Origin: Lutibacter sp.
GTDB taxonomy: Bacteria; Bacteroidota; Bacteroidia; Flavobacteriales; Flavobacteriaceae
DNA: 39,534 nucleotides
Assembly (NCBI GenBank): GCA_002733665.1
Contig: NVWM01000034.1
Coordinates: 1 to 39,534 of the forward strand
Reading direction: 5' to 3'
Program-made: the position numbers and the translations under genes
In this document: one piece after another, positions 8,921 through 18,476 of the stretch
Position numbering within the stretch: the stretch's first letter is position 1
Layout of the letters: every line of letters starts with the position of its first letter
The notes under the pieces: generated by a model
Told to the model about the DNA's origin: nothing
Seen by the model: only the letters and a program-made list of their open reading frames with translations
The model's database searches: none

Positions 8921-9283
8921 ATGAATAAGAAATATCACATACAAAAATCACCTTTTATAGTTCCTACAACAGACGGAAAATTAATCGAAGAACACTTTGG
9001 CTTGGCAAGTATCAACTCTGATATAAGTGTTGCGAGAATGATTGCACCACCAAAATGGAGTGAGCCATTTCAGGTTCCTGAATTTGATGAGTACACCTAT
9101 ATAATTAAAGGGAAAAAGCAATTTATTATTGATGACGACACTATTGTTTTAAGTGTAGGAGAATCTATTAAAATTGAAAAAGGAACAAGAATTCAATATT
9201 CTAATCCTTTTGGAGAAGAGTGTGAATATATTTCCGTTTGTATGCCTGCATTTTCGATAGATTTAGTTAATCGAGAAGAATAA
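8921..9283 (+). CDS. Cupin-domain protein without histidine metal ligands
   Basis: 120 residues forming a single small cupin barrel: EFDEYTYIIKGKKQF (about 46-60) fits cupin motif 1 and LSVGESIKIEKGTRIQYSNP (about 68-87) fits motif 2, where a glycine-turn and a proline are expected. The usual HxH...E metal ligands of motif 1 and the His of motif 2 are missing, as in some EutQ-like cupins, so a metal-independent sugar isomerase, binding or sensory role is more likely than oxygenase activity. It directly follows a lipoprotein gene (5-base gap). Confidence 0.75.
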   Translation: MNKKYHIQKSPFIVPTTDGKLIEEHFGLASINSDISVARMIAPPKWSEPFQVPEFDEYTYIIKGKKQFIIDDDTIVLSVGESIKIEKGTRIQYSNPFGEECEYISVCMPAFSIDLVNREE

Positions 9284-9320
9284 TCTTTATTTAAATTTAT
9301 TAAGAACAAATTATTTCAAC

Positions 9321-9361
9321 TATCTTCGGCAAAAATTTAAAAACATGACTGCTCAATAATG
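9321..9361 (+). promoter_or_regulatory. Possible promoter and four-codon leader ORF
   Basis: TATCTTCG (9321-9328) is one mismatch from the -7 consensus TAnnTTTG. Just downstream ATG ACT GCT CAA TAA (9345-9359, peptide MTAQ) ends in a TAATG that also supplies the ATG of the next gene. A ribosome finishing the short frame could restart on the gene. Both parts are short and could be chance. Confidence 0.35.
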
Positions 9362-10318
9362 GATTTTACAAACCCTTTGGTATATGGTGCACCGAGCTTT
9401 ATAGCTTTTATCTTATTAGAACTTGCATACAGCAAAACAAAAGATAAAAAGAGAAAATTATACACTTGGAAAAACCTTGGAGCAAGCCTTTCTATGGGAA
9501 TTGGCTCTGCAATTATTGCTCCATTAACCAAAACAATTGCTGCAATTGTTTTGTTTAATTTTGTTTTTGAAATTTTTAACCCCTTAGTAGATGGTGTTCG
9601 CATGAATATTTTCGGTTGGGAATCTTTTGGCTATGCTTGGTATATTTGGTTGATTTGTCAACTGTTAGATGATTTTAGCTATTATTGGTTTCATCGTCAG
9701 AATCATAATGTTAGGCTTTTATGGGCAGCACATATTGTGCATCATTCATCTAGTGAATATAATCTTGGTACAGCAGTAAGAAATGGTTGGTTTACAATTT
9801 TATACAAACCGTTTTTTTATATGTGGATTCCTGCAATTGGTTTCCCTCCAGAAATGCTTGTTGTTTGTCTAGGTATTGAAGCTTTATGGCAATTTCAATT
9901 GCATACAGTCTATATTCCTAAAATGGGGTTCATAGAAAAAATATTTAATACACATACAATGCATCAAGTTCATCATGCAAGAAATGTTGAATATATGGAT
10001 AAGAATCATGGCGGATTTTTAAACTTTTTTGATAAAATTTTTGGTACTTGGAAAGAATTGGATGATAATATAGATATTGAGTACGGTGTAACACATGAGC
10101 CAAACTCATTCAATCCATTAGTGATTCTTACGCATGAGTATAAAGATATTTGGAATGATATGAAGAAATCTCCAAATTGGTATCATAAATTTATGTATGC
10201 TTTTGCAGCTCCTGGATGGAGTCATGATGGAAGTACTTTGACTATAAAACAGTTGCGAAAGCAAATGGCTTCTGAGAATATATCTTCAAATTCCAATAAT
10301 GCAATTTTGGATAAATAA
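9359..10318 (+). CDS. Sterol desaturase / fatty acid hydroxylase family membrane protein
   Basis: 319 residues with several hydrophobic segments (about 10-25, 40-75, 95-110, 140-170). The di-iron histidine boxes of the fatty acid hydroxylase superfamily are complete: FHRQNH near 110, HIVHH near 124, and HTMHQVHH near 198 followed by a further NHGG. Such enzymes hydroxylate or desaturate lipid chains at the membrane with O2. The substrate here is unknown; in flavobacteria relatives may act on fatty acids, carotenoids or ornithine-type lipids. Its stop lies two bases from that of the convergent minus-strand gene. Confidence 0.88.
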   Translation: MDFTNPLVYGAPSFIAFILLELAYSKTKDKKRKLYTWKNLGASLSMGIGSAIIAPLTKTIAAIVLFNFVFEIFNPLVDGVRMNIFGWESFGYAWYIWLICQLLDDFSYYWFHRQNHNVRLLWAAHIVHHSSSEYNLGTAVRNGWFTILYKPFFYMWIPAIGFPPEMLVVCLGIEALWQFQLHTVYIPKMGFIEKIFNTHTMHQVHHARNVEYMDKNHGGFLNFFDKIFGTWKELDDNIDIEYGVTHEPNSFNPLVILTHEYKDIWNDMKKSPNWYHKFMYAFAAPGWSHDGSTLTIKQLRKQMASENISSNSNNAILDK

Positions 10319-10320
10319 AC

Positions 10321-11031
10321 TTATTGCTTATTCCTTGTTAGATGAAATGGTAGGTATATTAAAAAAAAGAGCGGTAATACGATAATCATTACTCCAAATA
10401 TATAATAAGGCCATTCTCCTAAATAATTCAATAAAGACGCACCTTCGGGTTTGTGATTTAGATATAAATAATTGGCGCCAACAATTTTATTGATTACTAG
10501 CATTAGTAAAAAATAGACTAATAAAGCTGCAAAAGATTTAAATACACTTTTTATAGTAGGTCTCATTCCATATATAGTTGTGGCATATAAAATAAAAACT
10601 ACCAATCCTGCATGTACATACCAGTATTTTAAAAATACATAATGTGGAAATCCATTTCTTATATCAGGAGTGATAACTGCTTGTGATGTGCCTGCAAGAA
10701 TCCAAAAGAGTAATATTTCGTAATATATTTTTTTTCTAGTAATGGAAAAAATAGGGAGGAAAAGTGCTATGAAATTACATAAGTGAAAAGGTAAGTCATG
10801 TTGTATATCAAATCCACGTTGATATATTTTTATAACTGTCCAAAGAATTACTACAAATGATAGAGAGAATGCGAAAGTATTTCCAACTTTTATTTGCTTA
10901 TATTTTGGTTGCTTTTTTGCCCAACGAATTAATAAAAATCCAAAAAGTATAAAGAAAAGTGTAGCAACGAGATGTTGCATTCCAAACATTACAAATTCAT
11001 TATTGTCTTTAAGAAAAATAGATTCATTCAA
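10321..11031 (-). CDS. YwaF/TIGR02206-type integral membrane protein
   Basis: 236 residues with about seven hydrophobic segments. The N-terminal FGMQHLVATLFFILFG, the middle DLPFHLCNFIALFLP and the late NYLGEWPYYIFGV segments follow the pattern of the TIGR02206 (YwaF) membrane family, whose function is unknown. It lies 36 bases after folD on the same strand and may be co-transcribed with it. No catalytic residues are evident. Confidence 0.8.
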   Translation of the reverse strand: MNESIFLKDNNEFVMFGMQHLVATLFFILFGFLLIRWAKKQPKYKQIKVGNTFAFSLSFVVILWTVIKIYQRGFDIQHDLPFHLCNFIALFLPIFSITRKKIYYEILLFWILAGTSQAVITPDIRNGFPHYVFLKYWYVHAGLVVFILYATTIYGMRPTIKSVFKSFAALLVYFLLMLVINKIVGANYLYLNHKPEGASLLNYLGEWPYYIFGVMIIVLPLFFLIYLPFHLTRNKQ

Positions 11032-11067
11032 TTGCTCACAAAATATAAAGCAATATACTAAAAGAAA

Positions 11068-11943
11068 TTAATTATTCCTATGGCAAGCAAGGAGTGTGTT
11101 TTTCAACAACATAGCAATAGTCATTGGTCCAACACCTCCAGGAACTGGAGTTATGAATGCTGCTTTTTTTGAAACTTCATCAAAAGCAACATCGCCAAGT
11201 AAACGGTAACCACTCTTTTTATTTGAATCAGCTACACGAGTAATACCAACATCAATCACAGTTACGTTATCTTTAACCATATCAGCTTTTAAAAATTCTG
11301 GAATTCCCAAAGCCGCGATAATAATATCAGCCTGTAAAGTGATTTCCTTTAAATTTTTAGTTCTACTATGTGTAATAGTAACAGTAGCATTTCCTACTTT
11401 TCTTTTTTGTGATAAAAGTATACTCATTGGACTTCCAACAATATGGCTACGCCCAATAACAACAACATGTTTTCCTGATGTTTCAACTTTGTATCTATCC
11501 AATAATTCTAAAATACCAAAAGGAGTTGCTGAAATAAAAGTAGGTAAATTCAGTGCCATTTTCCCAACATTGGTAGGATGAAATCCATCCACATCTTTGT
11601 CTGGATCTATGGCCATTATTATTTTTTGTTCGTTAATATGTTCGGGCAATGGTAGCTGAACAATGAATCCATCAATATCATTATCGATATTTAAAATTTC
11701 AATTTCGTTTAATAATTCCTTTTCAGTAGTATTTTCAGGTAAACGGATTAATGAAGATTCAAAACCTACACGTTCACATGCTTTAACTTTGGCATTGACA
11801 TAAGTTATGCTTGCGCCGTCATGACCGACAATTATTGCGGCTAAATGTGGAACAATATTTTCTCTGCTCTTTAATTCTGCAACTTCTAAAGCAATTTCTT
11901 CTTTAATGTCCGCTGCTGTCTTTTTACCGTCTAAAATTGTCAT
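11068..11943 (-). CDS. folD: Bifunctional methylenetetrahydrofolate dehydrogenase / methenyl-THF cyclohydrolase
   Basis: 291 residues, normal length. Interconverts 5,10-methylene-THF and 10-formyl-THF in one-carbon metabolism with NADP(H). The catalytic segment YVNAKVKAC is present (Tyr48, Lys52 matching the known Tyr/Lys pair), as is [21 protein letters not shown], the cofactor loop [10 protein letters not shown], and the C-terminal [10 protein letters not shown]. It sits downstream of ffh, separated by a REP-like element, and upstream of a YwaF-type membrane gene. Confidence 0.97.
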   Translation of the reverse strand: MTILDGKKTAADIKEEIALEVAELKSRENIVPHLAAIIVGHDGASITYVNAKVKACERVGFESSLIRLPENTTEKELLNEIEILNIDNDIDGFIVQLPLPEHINEQKIIMAIDPDKDVDGFHPTNVGKMALNLPTFISATPFGILELLDRYKVETSGKHVVVIGRSHIVGSPMSILLSQKRKVGNATVTITHSRTKNLKEITLQADIIIAALGIPEFLKADMVKDNVTVIDVGITRVADSNKKSGYRLLGDVAFDEVSKKAAFITPVPGGVGPMTIAMLLKNTLLACHRNN

Positions 11944-11989
11944 TGTAAAATATTTATTTAAAAACGAGATTGTTAATAAGTGTTTTTAT

Positions 11990-12080
11990 TGTCATTTTGA
12001 GCGCAGTCGAAAAATCTTAAAACTATTAATCATCATAGAATTACATTTTAACTAGATTCTTCATTTCATTCAGAATGACA
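11990..12080. repeat. REP-like inverted repeat, TGTCATTYTGA type
   Basis: The ends TGTCATTTTGAGCGCAGTCG and the inverse of TTTCATTCAGAATGACA align as imperfect inverted arms, with AAATCTT and AGATTCTT continuing the stem. It occupies the gap between ffh and folD, both on the minus strand, and could fold in RNA of either strand. Confidence 0.8.
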
Positions 12081-12117
12081 CTCAATATAGGTTCATCAAT
12101 TAACTGCTGACTGAAGA

Positions 12118-13449
12118 CTATTTTCCCATTCCTTTCATCATTTCCATCATTTTTCTTCCGCCTCCTCCTTGCATCATCTTCATCATTTTACTCATTTGCG
12201 TAAACTGTTTCATCAATTGATTTACTTCTTGAATAGTTGTTCCAGAACCTTTTGCAATACGTTTTTTTCTACTTGAATTTATAGTTGTTGGTGTACTTCG
12301 CTCACTTGGAGTCATAGAATGTATAATTGCTTCAATACCTTTAAAAGCATCATCATCAATATCAACATCTTTCATCGCTTTACCAGCTCCAGGAATCATA
12401 CCAACCAAATCTTTCATGTTACCCATTTTCTTGATTTGCTGAATCTGCTTCAAGAAATCATCAAAGCCAAATTGATTTTTAGCAATTTTCTTTTGAATCT
12501 TACGAGCCTCTTCTTCGTCATATTGTTCTTGAGCACGTTCTACCAAAGAGATAACATCTCCCATCCCAAGGATACGCTCTGCCATACGATCTGGATGGAA
12601 AACATCAATTGCTTCCATTTTTTCTCCAGTTCCAATAAACTTAATTGGTTTATTTACTACCGATTTTATTGATAACGCGGCTCCACCACGTGTGTCACCA
12701 TCTAATTTTGTTAGAATAACTCCATCAAAATTTAAAATATCGTTAAATGCTTTAGCAGTATTCACAGCATCTTGTCCTGTCATAGAATCAACTACAAAGA
12801 GTGTTTCTTGTGGAGAAACTGCCTTATGAATATTTGATATCTCAGTCATCATTTCTTTATCTACTGCCAATCGACCAGCAGTATCAATAATAACTACATT
12901 TTTTCCAGTTGCTTTTGCATGTTTTATTGCATTTTGAGAAATCTCAACAGGATTTTGATTCCCAACTTCAGCATATACTTCTACACCAATTTGTTCACCA
13001 ACTACTTGCAATTGATTTATCGCTGCAGGTCTATATACATCACAACCAACTAATAAAACTTGTTTTGATTTTTTTGTTTTTAGGTAATTAGCCAATTTTC
13101 CAGAGAAAGTTGTCTTACCAGAACCTTGCAAACCAGACATTAAAATAACAGTTGGAGTTCCAGAAAGGTTGATGCCAACAGTATCACCTCCCATTAATTC
13201 GGTTAACTCGTCTTTTACAATTTTAATCATCAACTGCCCTGGATTTAACGTAGTTAATACGTCTTGACCAAGTGCTTTTTGTTGCACACGTTTGGTGAAA
13301 TCTTTGGCTATTTTATAGTTTACATCGGCATCAAGAAGGGCTCTACGCACTTCTTTTAATGTTTCTGCAACATTTACTTCCGTTATACTTCCGTGCCCTT
13401 TAAGAACGTGGAATGCTTTATCTAACTTATCACTTAAATTATTGAACAT
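12118..13449 (-). CDS. ffh: Signal recognition particle protein Ffh
   Basis: 443 residues. The GTPase of the signal recognition particle that, with 4.5S RNA, brings ribosomes making membrane proteins to FtsY. The N domain (1-~95) is followed by G1 GLQGSGKTT (106-114), G3 DTAGR, G4 TKLDGDTRGGAALS and a methionine-rich M domain (from ~300) that ends in an unusual run of Met, Gly and Lys. Length and motif order are normal. A consensus -7 box lies upstream on the minus strand. Confidence 0.98.
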   Translation of the reverse strand: MFNNLSDKLDKAFHVLKGHGSITEVNVAETLKEVRRALLDADVNYKIAKDFTKRVQQKALGQDVLTTLNPGQLMIKIVKDELTELMGGDTVGINLSGTPTVILMSGLQGSGKTTFSGKLANYLKTKKSKQVLLVGCDVYRPAAINQLQVVGEQIGVEVYAEVGNQNPVEISQNAIKHAKATGKNVVIIDTAGRLAVDKEMMTEISNIHKAVSPQETLFVVDSMTGQDAVNTAKAFNDILNFDGVILTKLDGDTRGGAALSIKSVVNKPIKFIGTGEKMEAIDVFHPDRMAERILGMGDVISLVERAQEQYDEEEARKIQKKIAKNQFGFDDFLKQIQQIKKMGNMKDLVGMIPGAGKAMKDVDIDDDAFKGIEAIIHSMTPSERSTPTTINSSRKKRIAKGSGTTIQEVNQLMKQFTQMSKMMKMMQGGGGRKMMEMMKGMGK

Positions 13450-13474
13450 ATTCTTACTTCATTTTTTGAAAACA

Positions 13475-13482
13475 CAAAGATA
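13475..13482 (-). promoter_or_regulatory. Bacteroidetes -7 box for ffh
   Basis: The minus strand reads TATCTTTG, an exact TAnnTTTG, about 26 bases before the ffh ATG. No clear -33 TTG is seen at the usual distance. Confidence 0.5.
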
Positions 13483-13563
13483 CTTAAAAGTTCGAAAATA
13501 TCTATAGGATGTTTATAGTTATAAAGAATAAACTTTTATTAGGTTTATTGTGAGTAAATTCGC

Positions 13564-13594
13564 TTGATTTTGTGCTTTAAAAATGATAATTTCG
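13564..13594 (+). promoter_or_regulatory. Candidate promoter for the BNR-repeat protein
   Basis: TTG (13564-13566), a 20-base spacer and TAATTTCG (13587-13594), one mismatch from the Bacteroidetes -7 consensus. This would give an AT-rich leader of about 110 bases before the ATG at 13708. Confidence 0.4.
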
Positions 13595-13707
13595 CTTATC
13601 GTAAGATATAGTTCTTATTAAAATGAAACGCACCATAAATTACTGTTCAATATTTAAAATAAAAGAACATAATTTTAATCACTTATTGCTAAATAAATTA
13701 TAACATA

Positions 13708-16700
13708 ATGAACAAATTAACCATTTTTACATTTCTATTCTTTTTTTTAAGTCTTCAATTTATTCAAGCTCAAAAAACAAAAAAAGAAGAAGCACAGCCT
13801 TTGGACGTAATAAAAATTGACGGTCTTAAATGGAGAAGTATTGGACCTTCATTAACTTCTGGACGTATTTCAGATGTTGCTGTAAATCCTAATAATCCAT
13901 TTGAATATTATGTAGCGTCTTCAGCAGGAGGCGTTTGGAAAACTATAAATTCTGGTATTGAATTTACACCAATATTTGACAATGAAGGATCTTATTCTAT
14001 AGGTTGTATTACCATTGACCCAAATAATAGTAATGCAGTTTGGGTTGGAACTGGCGAGAATAACAATCAGCGTTCTGTATCTTATGGTGATGGTGTTTAC
14101 AAATCACTTGATGGAGGAAAAAGTTGGAAGAATATGGGTTTGAAAACTTCAGAGCATATTGGGAGAATTATAGTACATCCAGAAAACTCTAATATTGTTT
14201 ATGTTGCTGCTATTGGTCCTTTATGGAGTAAAGGAGGAGACAGAGGTTTGTATAGAACAATTGATGGAGGTGAAAACTGGGAAGCAGTATTAACAGTTGA
14301 TGAGCATACAGGAGTAAATGATGTTGTTATGGATCCTAGAAATCCAGATATATTATATGCATCAACATTTCAACGTAGGCGCCATGTTTATACTTATGTT
14401 GGTAGTGGACCAGGATCTGGAATGCATAAAAGTACTGATGGAGGAACTACTTGGACAGAAATAAACAAAGGCTTACCTACTACTGAATTGGGACGAATTG
14501 GTTTAGCAATCTCCCCTGCAGATCCGGAAATTATTTATGCTATTGTTGAAGCTGCAGATAGTAAAGGCGGTTTTTTTGCTTCTACAAACAGAGGTGTAAG
14601 TTGGGAAAAAAGAGGCAGCCATAAAACAAGTGGTAATTACTATCAAGAAATTATTGCAGATCCAATTGAGCCAAACACAATTTACTCAATGGATACATGG
14701 ATGAGTGTTTCGAAAGATGGTGGTAAAACGTTCAATAAAGTTGGAGAAGTTTTCAAACATGTAGACAACCATTGTATGTGGATAGATCCAAATAATAACA
14801 AGCATTGGCTTGTTGGTTCTGATGGCGGTATGTATGAAACTTTTGATGCTGCAAAAACTTGGGATTTCAAAGAAAATATTCCTGTAACACAATTTTATAA
14901 AGTTGCAGTTGATAATGATTATCCTTTTTATAATGTATATGGAGGAACTCAAGATAACTTCAGTATTGGTGGACCATCAAGAGTTCTTACCAATCATGGC
15001 ATAACAAACTTTGATTGGTTTATTACAAATGGAGGAGATGGTTTTGAATCTCAAATAGACCCTAATAATCCAAATATTGTATATGCACAATCTCAAAATG
15101 GGTATTTAGTGCGTTATGATAAAAAGAGTGGGGAAATAATTGGTATTCAGCCAAGCGAAAGAGAAGGCGAAAATTCATATCGTTTTAATTGGGATTCTCC
15201 ATTAGCTGTTAGTAGGCATGCTTCTGGGCGTTTATATTTTGCAGGAAATAAAGTATTCCGTTCTAATGATTATGGAAATAGTTGGGAAGTTATTAGTGAT
15301 GATTTATCACAACAAATTAATAGAAATACACTAAATGTTTACGATCGTATTGTAAGCATTGATGCTGTTGCTAAAAACGGATCAACATCGCTTTATGGAG
15401 CTGTTGTTGCTTTATCGGAATCTCCAATTGACGAAAATTTAATTGCTGCAGGTACTGATGATGGTGTTATTCATATTAGTGAAAATGGAGGGACTTCTTG
15501 GAGAAAAATTTCTAATATTCCTGGTGCGCCAAAACTTTCATACGTAAATAGTGTGTTTTTGTCTAAACACGATGTAAACACAATATATGTTGCATTTAAT
15601 CATCATAAGTTTGGAGATTTTAAGCCTTACATCTTTAAGTCTACTAATAAAGGTAAAACTTGGACTAACATTAGTAGCAATCTGCCTAAAGGAAGCGTGT
15701 ATTCGATAGAAGAAGATCATGTAGATTCTAATCTTATTTTCTGTGGTACAGAATATGGAGCTTTCTTTTCACCAAATAAAGGTGAACGTTGGAAAGAATT
15801 AGCGGCAGGTTTGCCAACAATTGCGGTTAGAGATATTACGATTCAAGAACGTGAAAATGATTTGGTTCTCGGTACTTTTGGTAGAGGATTTTATGTTATG
15901 GATGATTATTCGGCTTTACGTTCTGTAGAAAATAAGATACCTTCAGAAGTTGCAAAAATTTATTCAGTTAGAGATGCTTTATCTTGGGAAAAAAGCCTTC
16001 CGTTAGGGCTTCCTGGAAAATCATTTCAAGGAGATAATTTTTATACAGCACCAAATTTAGGACCCGAAGCAATGGTAACGTATTATTATAATGATGATTA
16101 TAAATCATTAAAGGATAAACGTACTGAAAAGGAGAAAGAACTTATTAAGAACGAAAATGACACACCATATCCTAGTTATAATGAACTTAAGTCTGAACGT
16201 GATGAAGAAGATGCGAAATTAGTATTCACTATTAAAAATGATAAAGGACAAGTCGTTAAAAAAGAATTTAAAAATCCAAAAAAGGGGTTACAGCGTTTTC
16301 ATTGGGATTTGAGATATACACTTCAAAACCCAATAGATTTAAGTACATCTTCGTTCTATAATCCTTGGGAAGCGATTGATGAAGGAACTTTGGTGGAGCC
16401 AGGAAATTATACAGTTGATATGCAATTGTATAAAGACAATAAATTAACAAAACTTACAGGTCCAATAACATTTAAAGTTAAGGCTTTGGACAATACTGTA
16501 ATGCCTGCAGAGAATAGAGAAGCCAAAGTAGCTTTTCAAAAAGAAGTGTCACAACTTGAAGCCGACTATGAAACTTGCCAAAAAATTATTAGTGAAACCA
16601 ATACAAAACTTAGGTATATTAAAGCAGCTATAAAACGTTCTGAACAACCTTTTGGAGAGCTTAGTAAATCTCTAGTAGCAATTGAGAATAAATTAAAACA

Positions 16701-16980
16701 AATTAGTTTAGAATTGTATGGAGATAGTTTGAAGTCTAAGTTGGATATTAGTCAACCTCAATCTCCTGCAAATAGGATTGGTAATATTAGTTATGAGCAA
16801 AAGTACTCTACTTCTGCACCTACCAAAACACATAAAGATAGTTATGCTATAGCGAAAACTGAAATTACATTGCTAAAGAAAAGAGTAGAAGCTGTTTTTA
16901 ATGTTGATATAAAACAATTAGAAGATAAATTGATTAAGTCTGGTGCTGGTTATACGCCTGGACGTGGATATAAAAACTAG
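13708..16980 (+). CDS. Secreted BNR / Vps10-type beta-propeller protein
   Basis: 1090 residues with a signal peptide (to about residue 21, ending IQAQ). Asp-box (BNR) motifs of the SxDxGxxW kind recur near residues 133, 185, 242, 292, 336, 519, 591, 645 and 687, indicating one or two large beta-propellers as in Vps10/sortilin-like and sialidase-type proteins. The part after ~750 lacks Asp boxes: a charged stretch, a Fn3-like segment with EPGNYTVDM, and a helical, probably coiled region around 930-1010. Relatives are often labelled glycosyl hydrolases, but no sialidase catalytic arginine triad is evident and no T9SS C-terminal domain is present. Periplasmic or surface location is inferred; function is unknown. 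Two smaller exported proteins follow on the same strand. Confidence 0.82.
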   Translation: MNKLTIFTFLFFFLSLQFIQAQKTKKEEAQPLDVIKIDGLKWRSIGPSLTSGRISDVAVNPNNPFEYYVASSAGGVWKTINSGIEFTPIFDNEGSYSIGCITIDPNNSNAVWVGTGENNNQRSVSYGDGVYKSLDGGKSWKNMGLKTSEHIGRIIVHPENSNIVYVAAIGPLWSKGGDRGLYRTIDGGENWEAVLTVDEHTGVNDVVMDPRNPDILYASTFQRRRHVYTYVGSGPGSGMHKSTDGGTTWTEINKGLPTTELGRIGLAISPADPEIIYAIVEAADSKGGFFASTNRGVSWEKRGSHKTSGNYYQEIIADPIEPNTIYSMDTWMSVSKDGGKTFNKVGEVFKHVDNHCMWIDPNNNKHWLVGSDGGMYETFDAAKTWDFKENIPVTQFYKVAVDNDYPFYNVYGGTQDNFSIGGPSRVLTNHGITNFDWFITNGGDGFESQIDPNNPNIVYAQSQNGYLVRYDKKSGEIIGIQPSEREGENSYRFNWDSPLAVSRHASGRLYFAGNKVFRSNDYGNSWEVISDDLSQQINRNTLNVYDRIVSIDAVAKNGSTSLYGAVVALSESPIDENLIAAGTDDGVIHISENGGTSWRKISNIPGAPKLSYVNSVFLSKHDVNTIYVAFNHHKFGDFKPYIFKSTNKGKTWTNISSNLPKGSVYSIEEDHVDSNLIFCGTEYGAFFSPNKGERWKELAAGLPTIAVRDITIQERENDLVLGTFGRGFYVMDDYSALRSVENKIPSEVAKIYSVRDALSWEKSLPLGLPGKSFQGDNFYTAPNLGPEAMVTYYYNDDYKSLKDKRTEKEKELIKNENDTPYPSYNELKSERDEEDAKLVFTIKNDKGQVVKKEFKNPKKGLQRFHWDLRYTLQNPIDLSTSSFYNPWEAIDEGTLVEPGNYTVDMQLYKDNKLTKLTGPITFKVKALDNTVMPAENREAKVAFQKEVSQLEADYETCQKIISETNTKLRYIKAAIKRSEQPFGELSKSLVAIENKLKQISLELYGDSLKSKLDISQPQSPANRIGNISYEQKYSTSAPTKTHKDSYAIAKTEITLLKKRVEAVFNVDIKQLEDKLIKSGAGYTPGRGYKN

Positions 16981-17020
16981 AATAAATAGTTAAATTTAAT
17001 AATCCTAACTTCTCTTTTAT

Positions 17021-17656
17021 ATGATAAAACTTAAAAGAATAGTTTTTTTATTGCTGATAACACTATTTTTTTCATGTAATTCAGTAGATGAATTGCAAAT
17101 AAAAACTGGAGATATCGTTTTTAGAGGAATGACTAAAAGCGAATTATCACAAGCAATAAATGATGTAACACAAACAGAGATAAAAACAAACTATACGCAT
17201 ATGGGAGTTTGTGAAGTTGTTGGTGAAAAGGTTTTTGTTTATCATGCAGATTTGGGTAAAGGTGTTGTAAAAGAATCACTAAATGATTTTTTAGCCTCAG
17301 AAAGTGATAGTGAATATGTTGCAGATTTATATCGAATAAATAAAGATGGTATGGTTAATTTTAAGTCTATAATTAAAGAAGCAAACGACTTAATTGGAAA
17401 TGAATACAACACAACATACATTCTTGAAGATGATGGTTATTATTGCTCTGAATATGTGTATGAACTCTTTAAGAAAGATTCTGTTTTTGAGTTAGAACCA
17501 ATGACTTTTAAAGACCCAAAAACAAATAACTTTCATAAAGGTTGGATTGAGCATTATCAAAAATTAGGTATTGATATTCCTGAAGGGAAATTAGGTTGTA
17601 ACCCAAATGTTATGGCAAGTAGTGAAACGATTCGTTTTGTAAAAAATATTCAATAA
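17021..17656 (+). CDS. YiiX/YebB-like NlpC/P60-superfamily cysteine hydrolase, lipoprotein
   Basis: 211 residues. The signal ends in the lipobox LFFSC (Cys19), so the protein is probably membrane-anchored. The mature start ELQIKTGDIVFRG, then THMGVCE (His60) and YYCSEYVYELF (Cys142) fit the permuted papain-like YiiX family, in which the His comes before the catalytic Cys. Such enzymes are thought to cut amide or ester bonds in peptidoglycan peptides or lipids; the substrate is not known. It is 40 bases downstream of the propeller gene and may be in the same transcript. Confidence 0.82.
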   Translation: MIKLKRIVFLLLITLFFSCNSVDELQIKTGDIVFRGMTKSELSQAINDVTQTEIKTNYTHMGVCEVVGEKVFVYHADLGKGVVKESLNDFLASESDSEYVADLYRINKDGMVNFKSIIKEANDLIGNEYNTTYILEDDGYYCSEYVYELFKKDSVFELEPMTFKDPKTNNFHKGWIEHYQKLGIDIPEGKLGCNPNVMASSETIRFVKNIQ

Positions 17657-17730
17657 CTACTATGTAAATATTCTTTTTTGTTTACTTTTAACCTCAATAA
17701 TGCTAAGGAAAATAATCAAAAAAAAAGAAA

Positions 17731-18390
17731 ATGAAAAAAATATTGCTATTACTATTGTTTGTGTCTTTTGTAAGTTGTGGTGGAGATGATGTTGAATTGA
17801 TCTCTAAATACTCAGTAGATGAATCACCTTATGAAATATCAACAATAAAAATGTTTACAAATCAAGGAGAAGTTTTTAATGATAATTTAATAATATCTTT
17901 TCAAGAAAATCAAGCGCTAATAAGCCCTGAAAATTCACCTTTATATAAAGACTTAACAGCAATAAAGTATTCAGATAATACAATACAAACAACTTTCTAT
18001 AATAGGATTTATGATAGAAATATTTTTGAATTAGGTCAATATGAAATATGGGAAAATATAGAGCCTATAATTACAGTTTTTCATCCTTATGATATGACTA
18101 TTTTTAAATATCAAAAATTACGTTACACAAAAATATTAGATGAAGATTATCCAAATGACGATTCTCGAGCAACAGAAAGATTTAATGATTGCTTATTTAT
18201 TGAAAGAGAAAACACGAATTTGTTTATACCTATGACAAATATTATCTATGTTACACACCCTAGTTTATCTTCAAGAAGTATCTTTCAGTATAATGAAAAT
18301 AATGTATTTGATCCAAGTTTTATTTCTTCTATGGCAGAAAACGATACAATTATTGTTCAAAGTTATAGATTAAAAATAATTAAAGAATGA
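17731..18390 (+). CDS. Hypothetical lipoprotein
   Basis: 219 residues with a typical lipoprotein signal: Lys-Lys, a leucine run and VSC with Cys16 followed by GGDD. The mature part looks beta-rich (repeated short aromatic strands, PEIITVF-like patterns) and has no motif I recognise. It stands 74 bases after the YiiX-like gene and is followed by a bidirectional terminator shared with the convergent helicase gene. Confidence 0.72.
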   Translation: MKKILLLLLFVSFVSCGGDDVELISKYSVDESPYEISTIKMFTNQGEVFNDNLIISFQENQALISPENSPLYKDLTAIKYSDNTIQTTFYNRIYDRNIFELGQYEIWENIEPIITVFHPYDMTIFKYQKLRYTKILDEDYPNDDSRATERFNDCLFIERENTNLFIPMTNIIYVTHPSLSSRSIFQYNENNVFDPSFISSMAENDTIIVQSYRLKIIKE

Positions 18391-18421
18391 CAGTTTTAAA
18401 AACATTTCTTTTTGCAATAAA

Positions 18422-18456
18422 AAAAGCACCTAAATTAGTATAATTTAAGTGCTTTT
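18422..18456. terminator. Bidirectional terminator
   Basis: AAAAGCAC (18422-18429) pairs with GTGCTTTT (18449-18456), and TAAATTA (18431-18437) with TAATTTA (18441-18447), leaving a three-base loop and one bulged pair. It lies between convergent genes; T runs occur on both strands, longest on the minus strand, so it probably serves the helicase gene most strongly. Confidence 0.85.
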
Positions 18457-18476
18457 ATATTTAACTAGTAATAGAA

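Noticed and set aside
9337..9603. Antisense open frame over the fatty acid hydroxylase gene
   Set aside because: Wholly within a clear coding region on the other strand and with no recognisable protein features.
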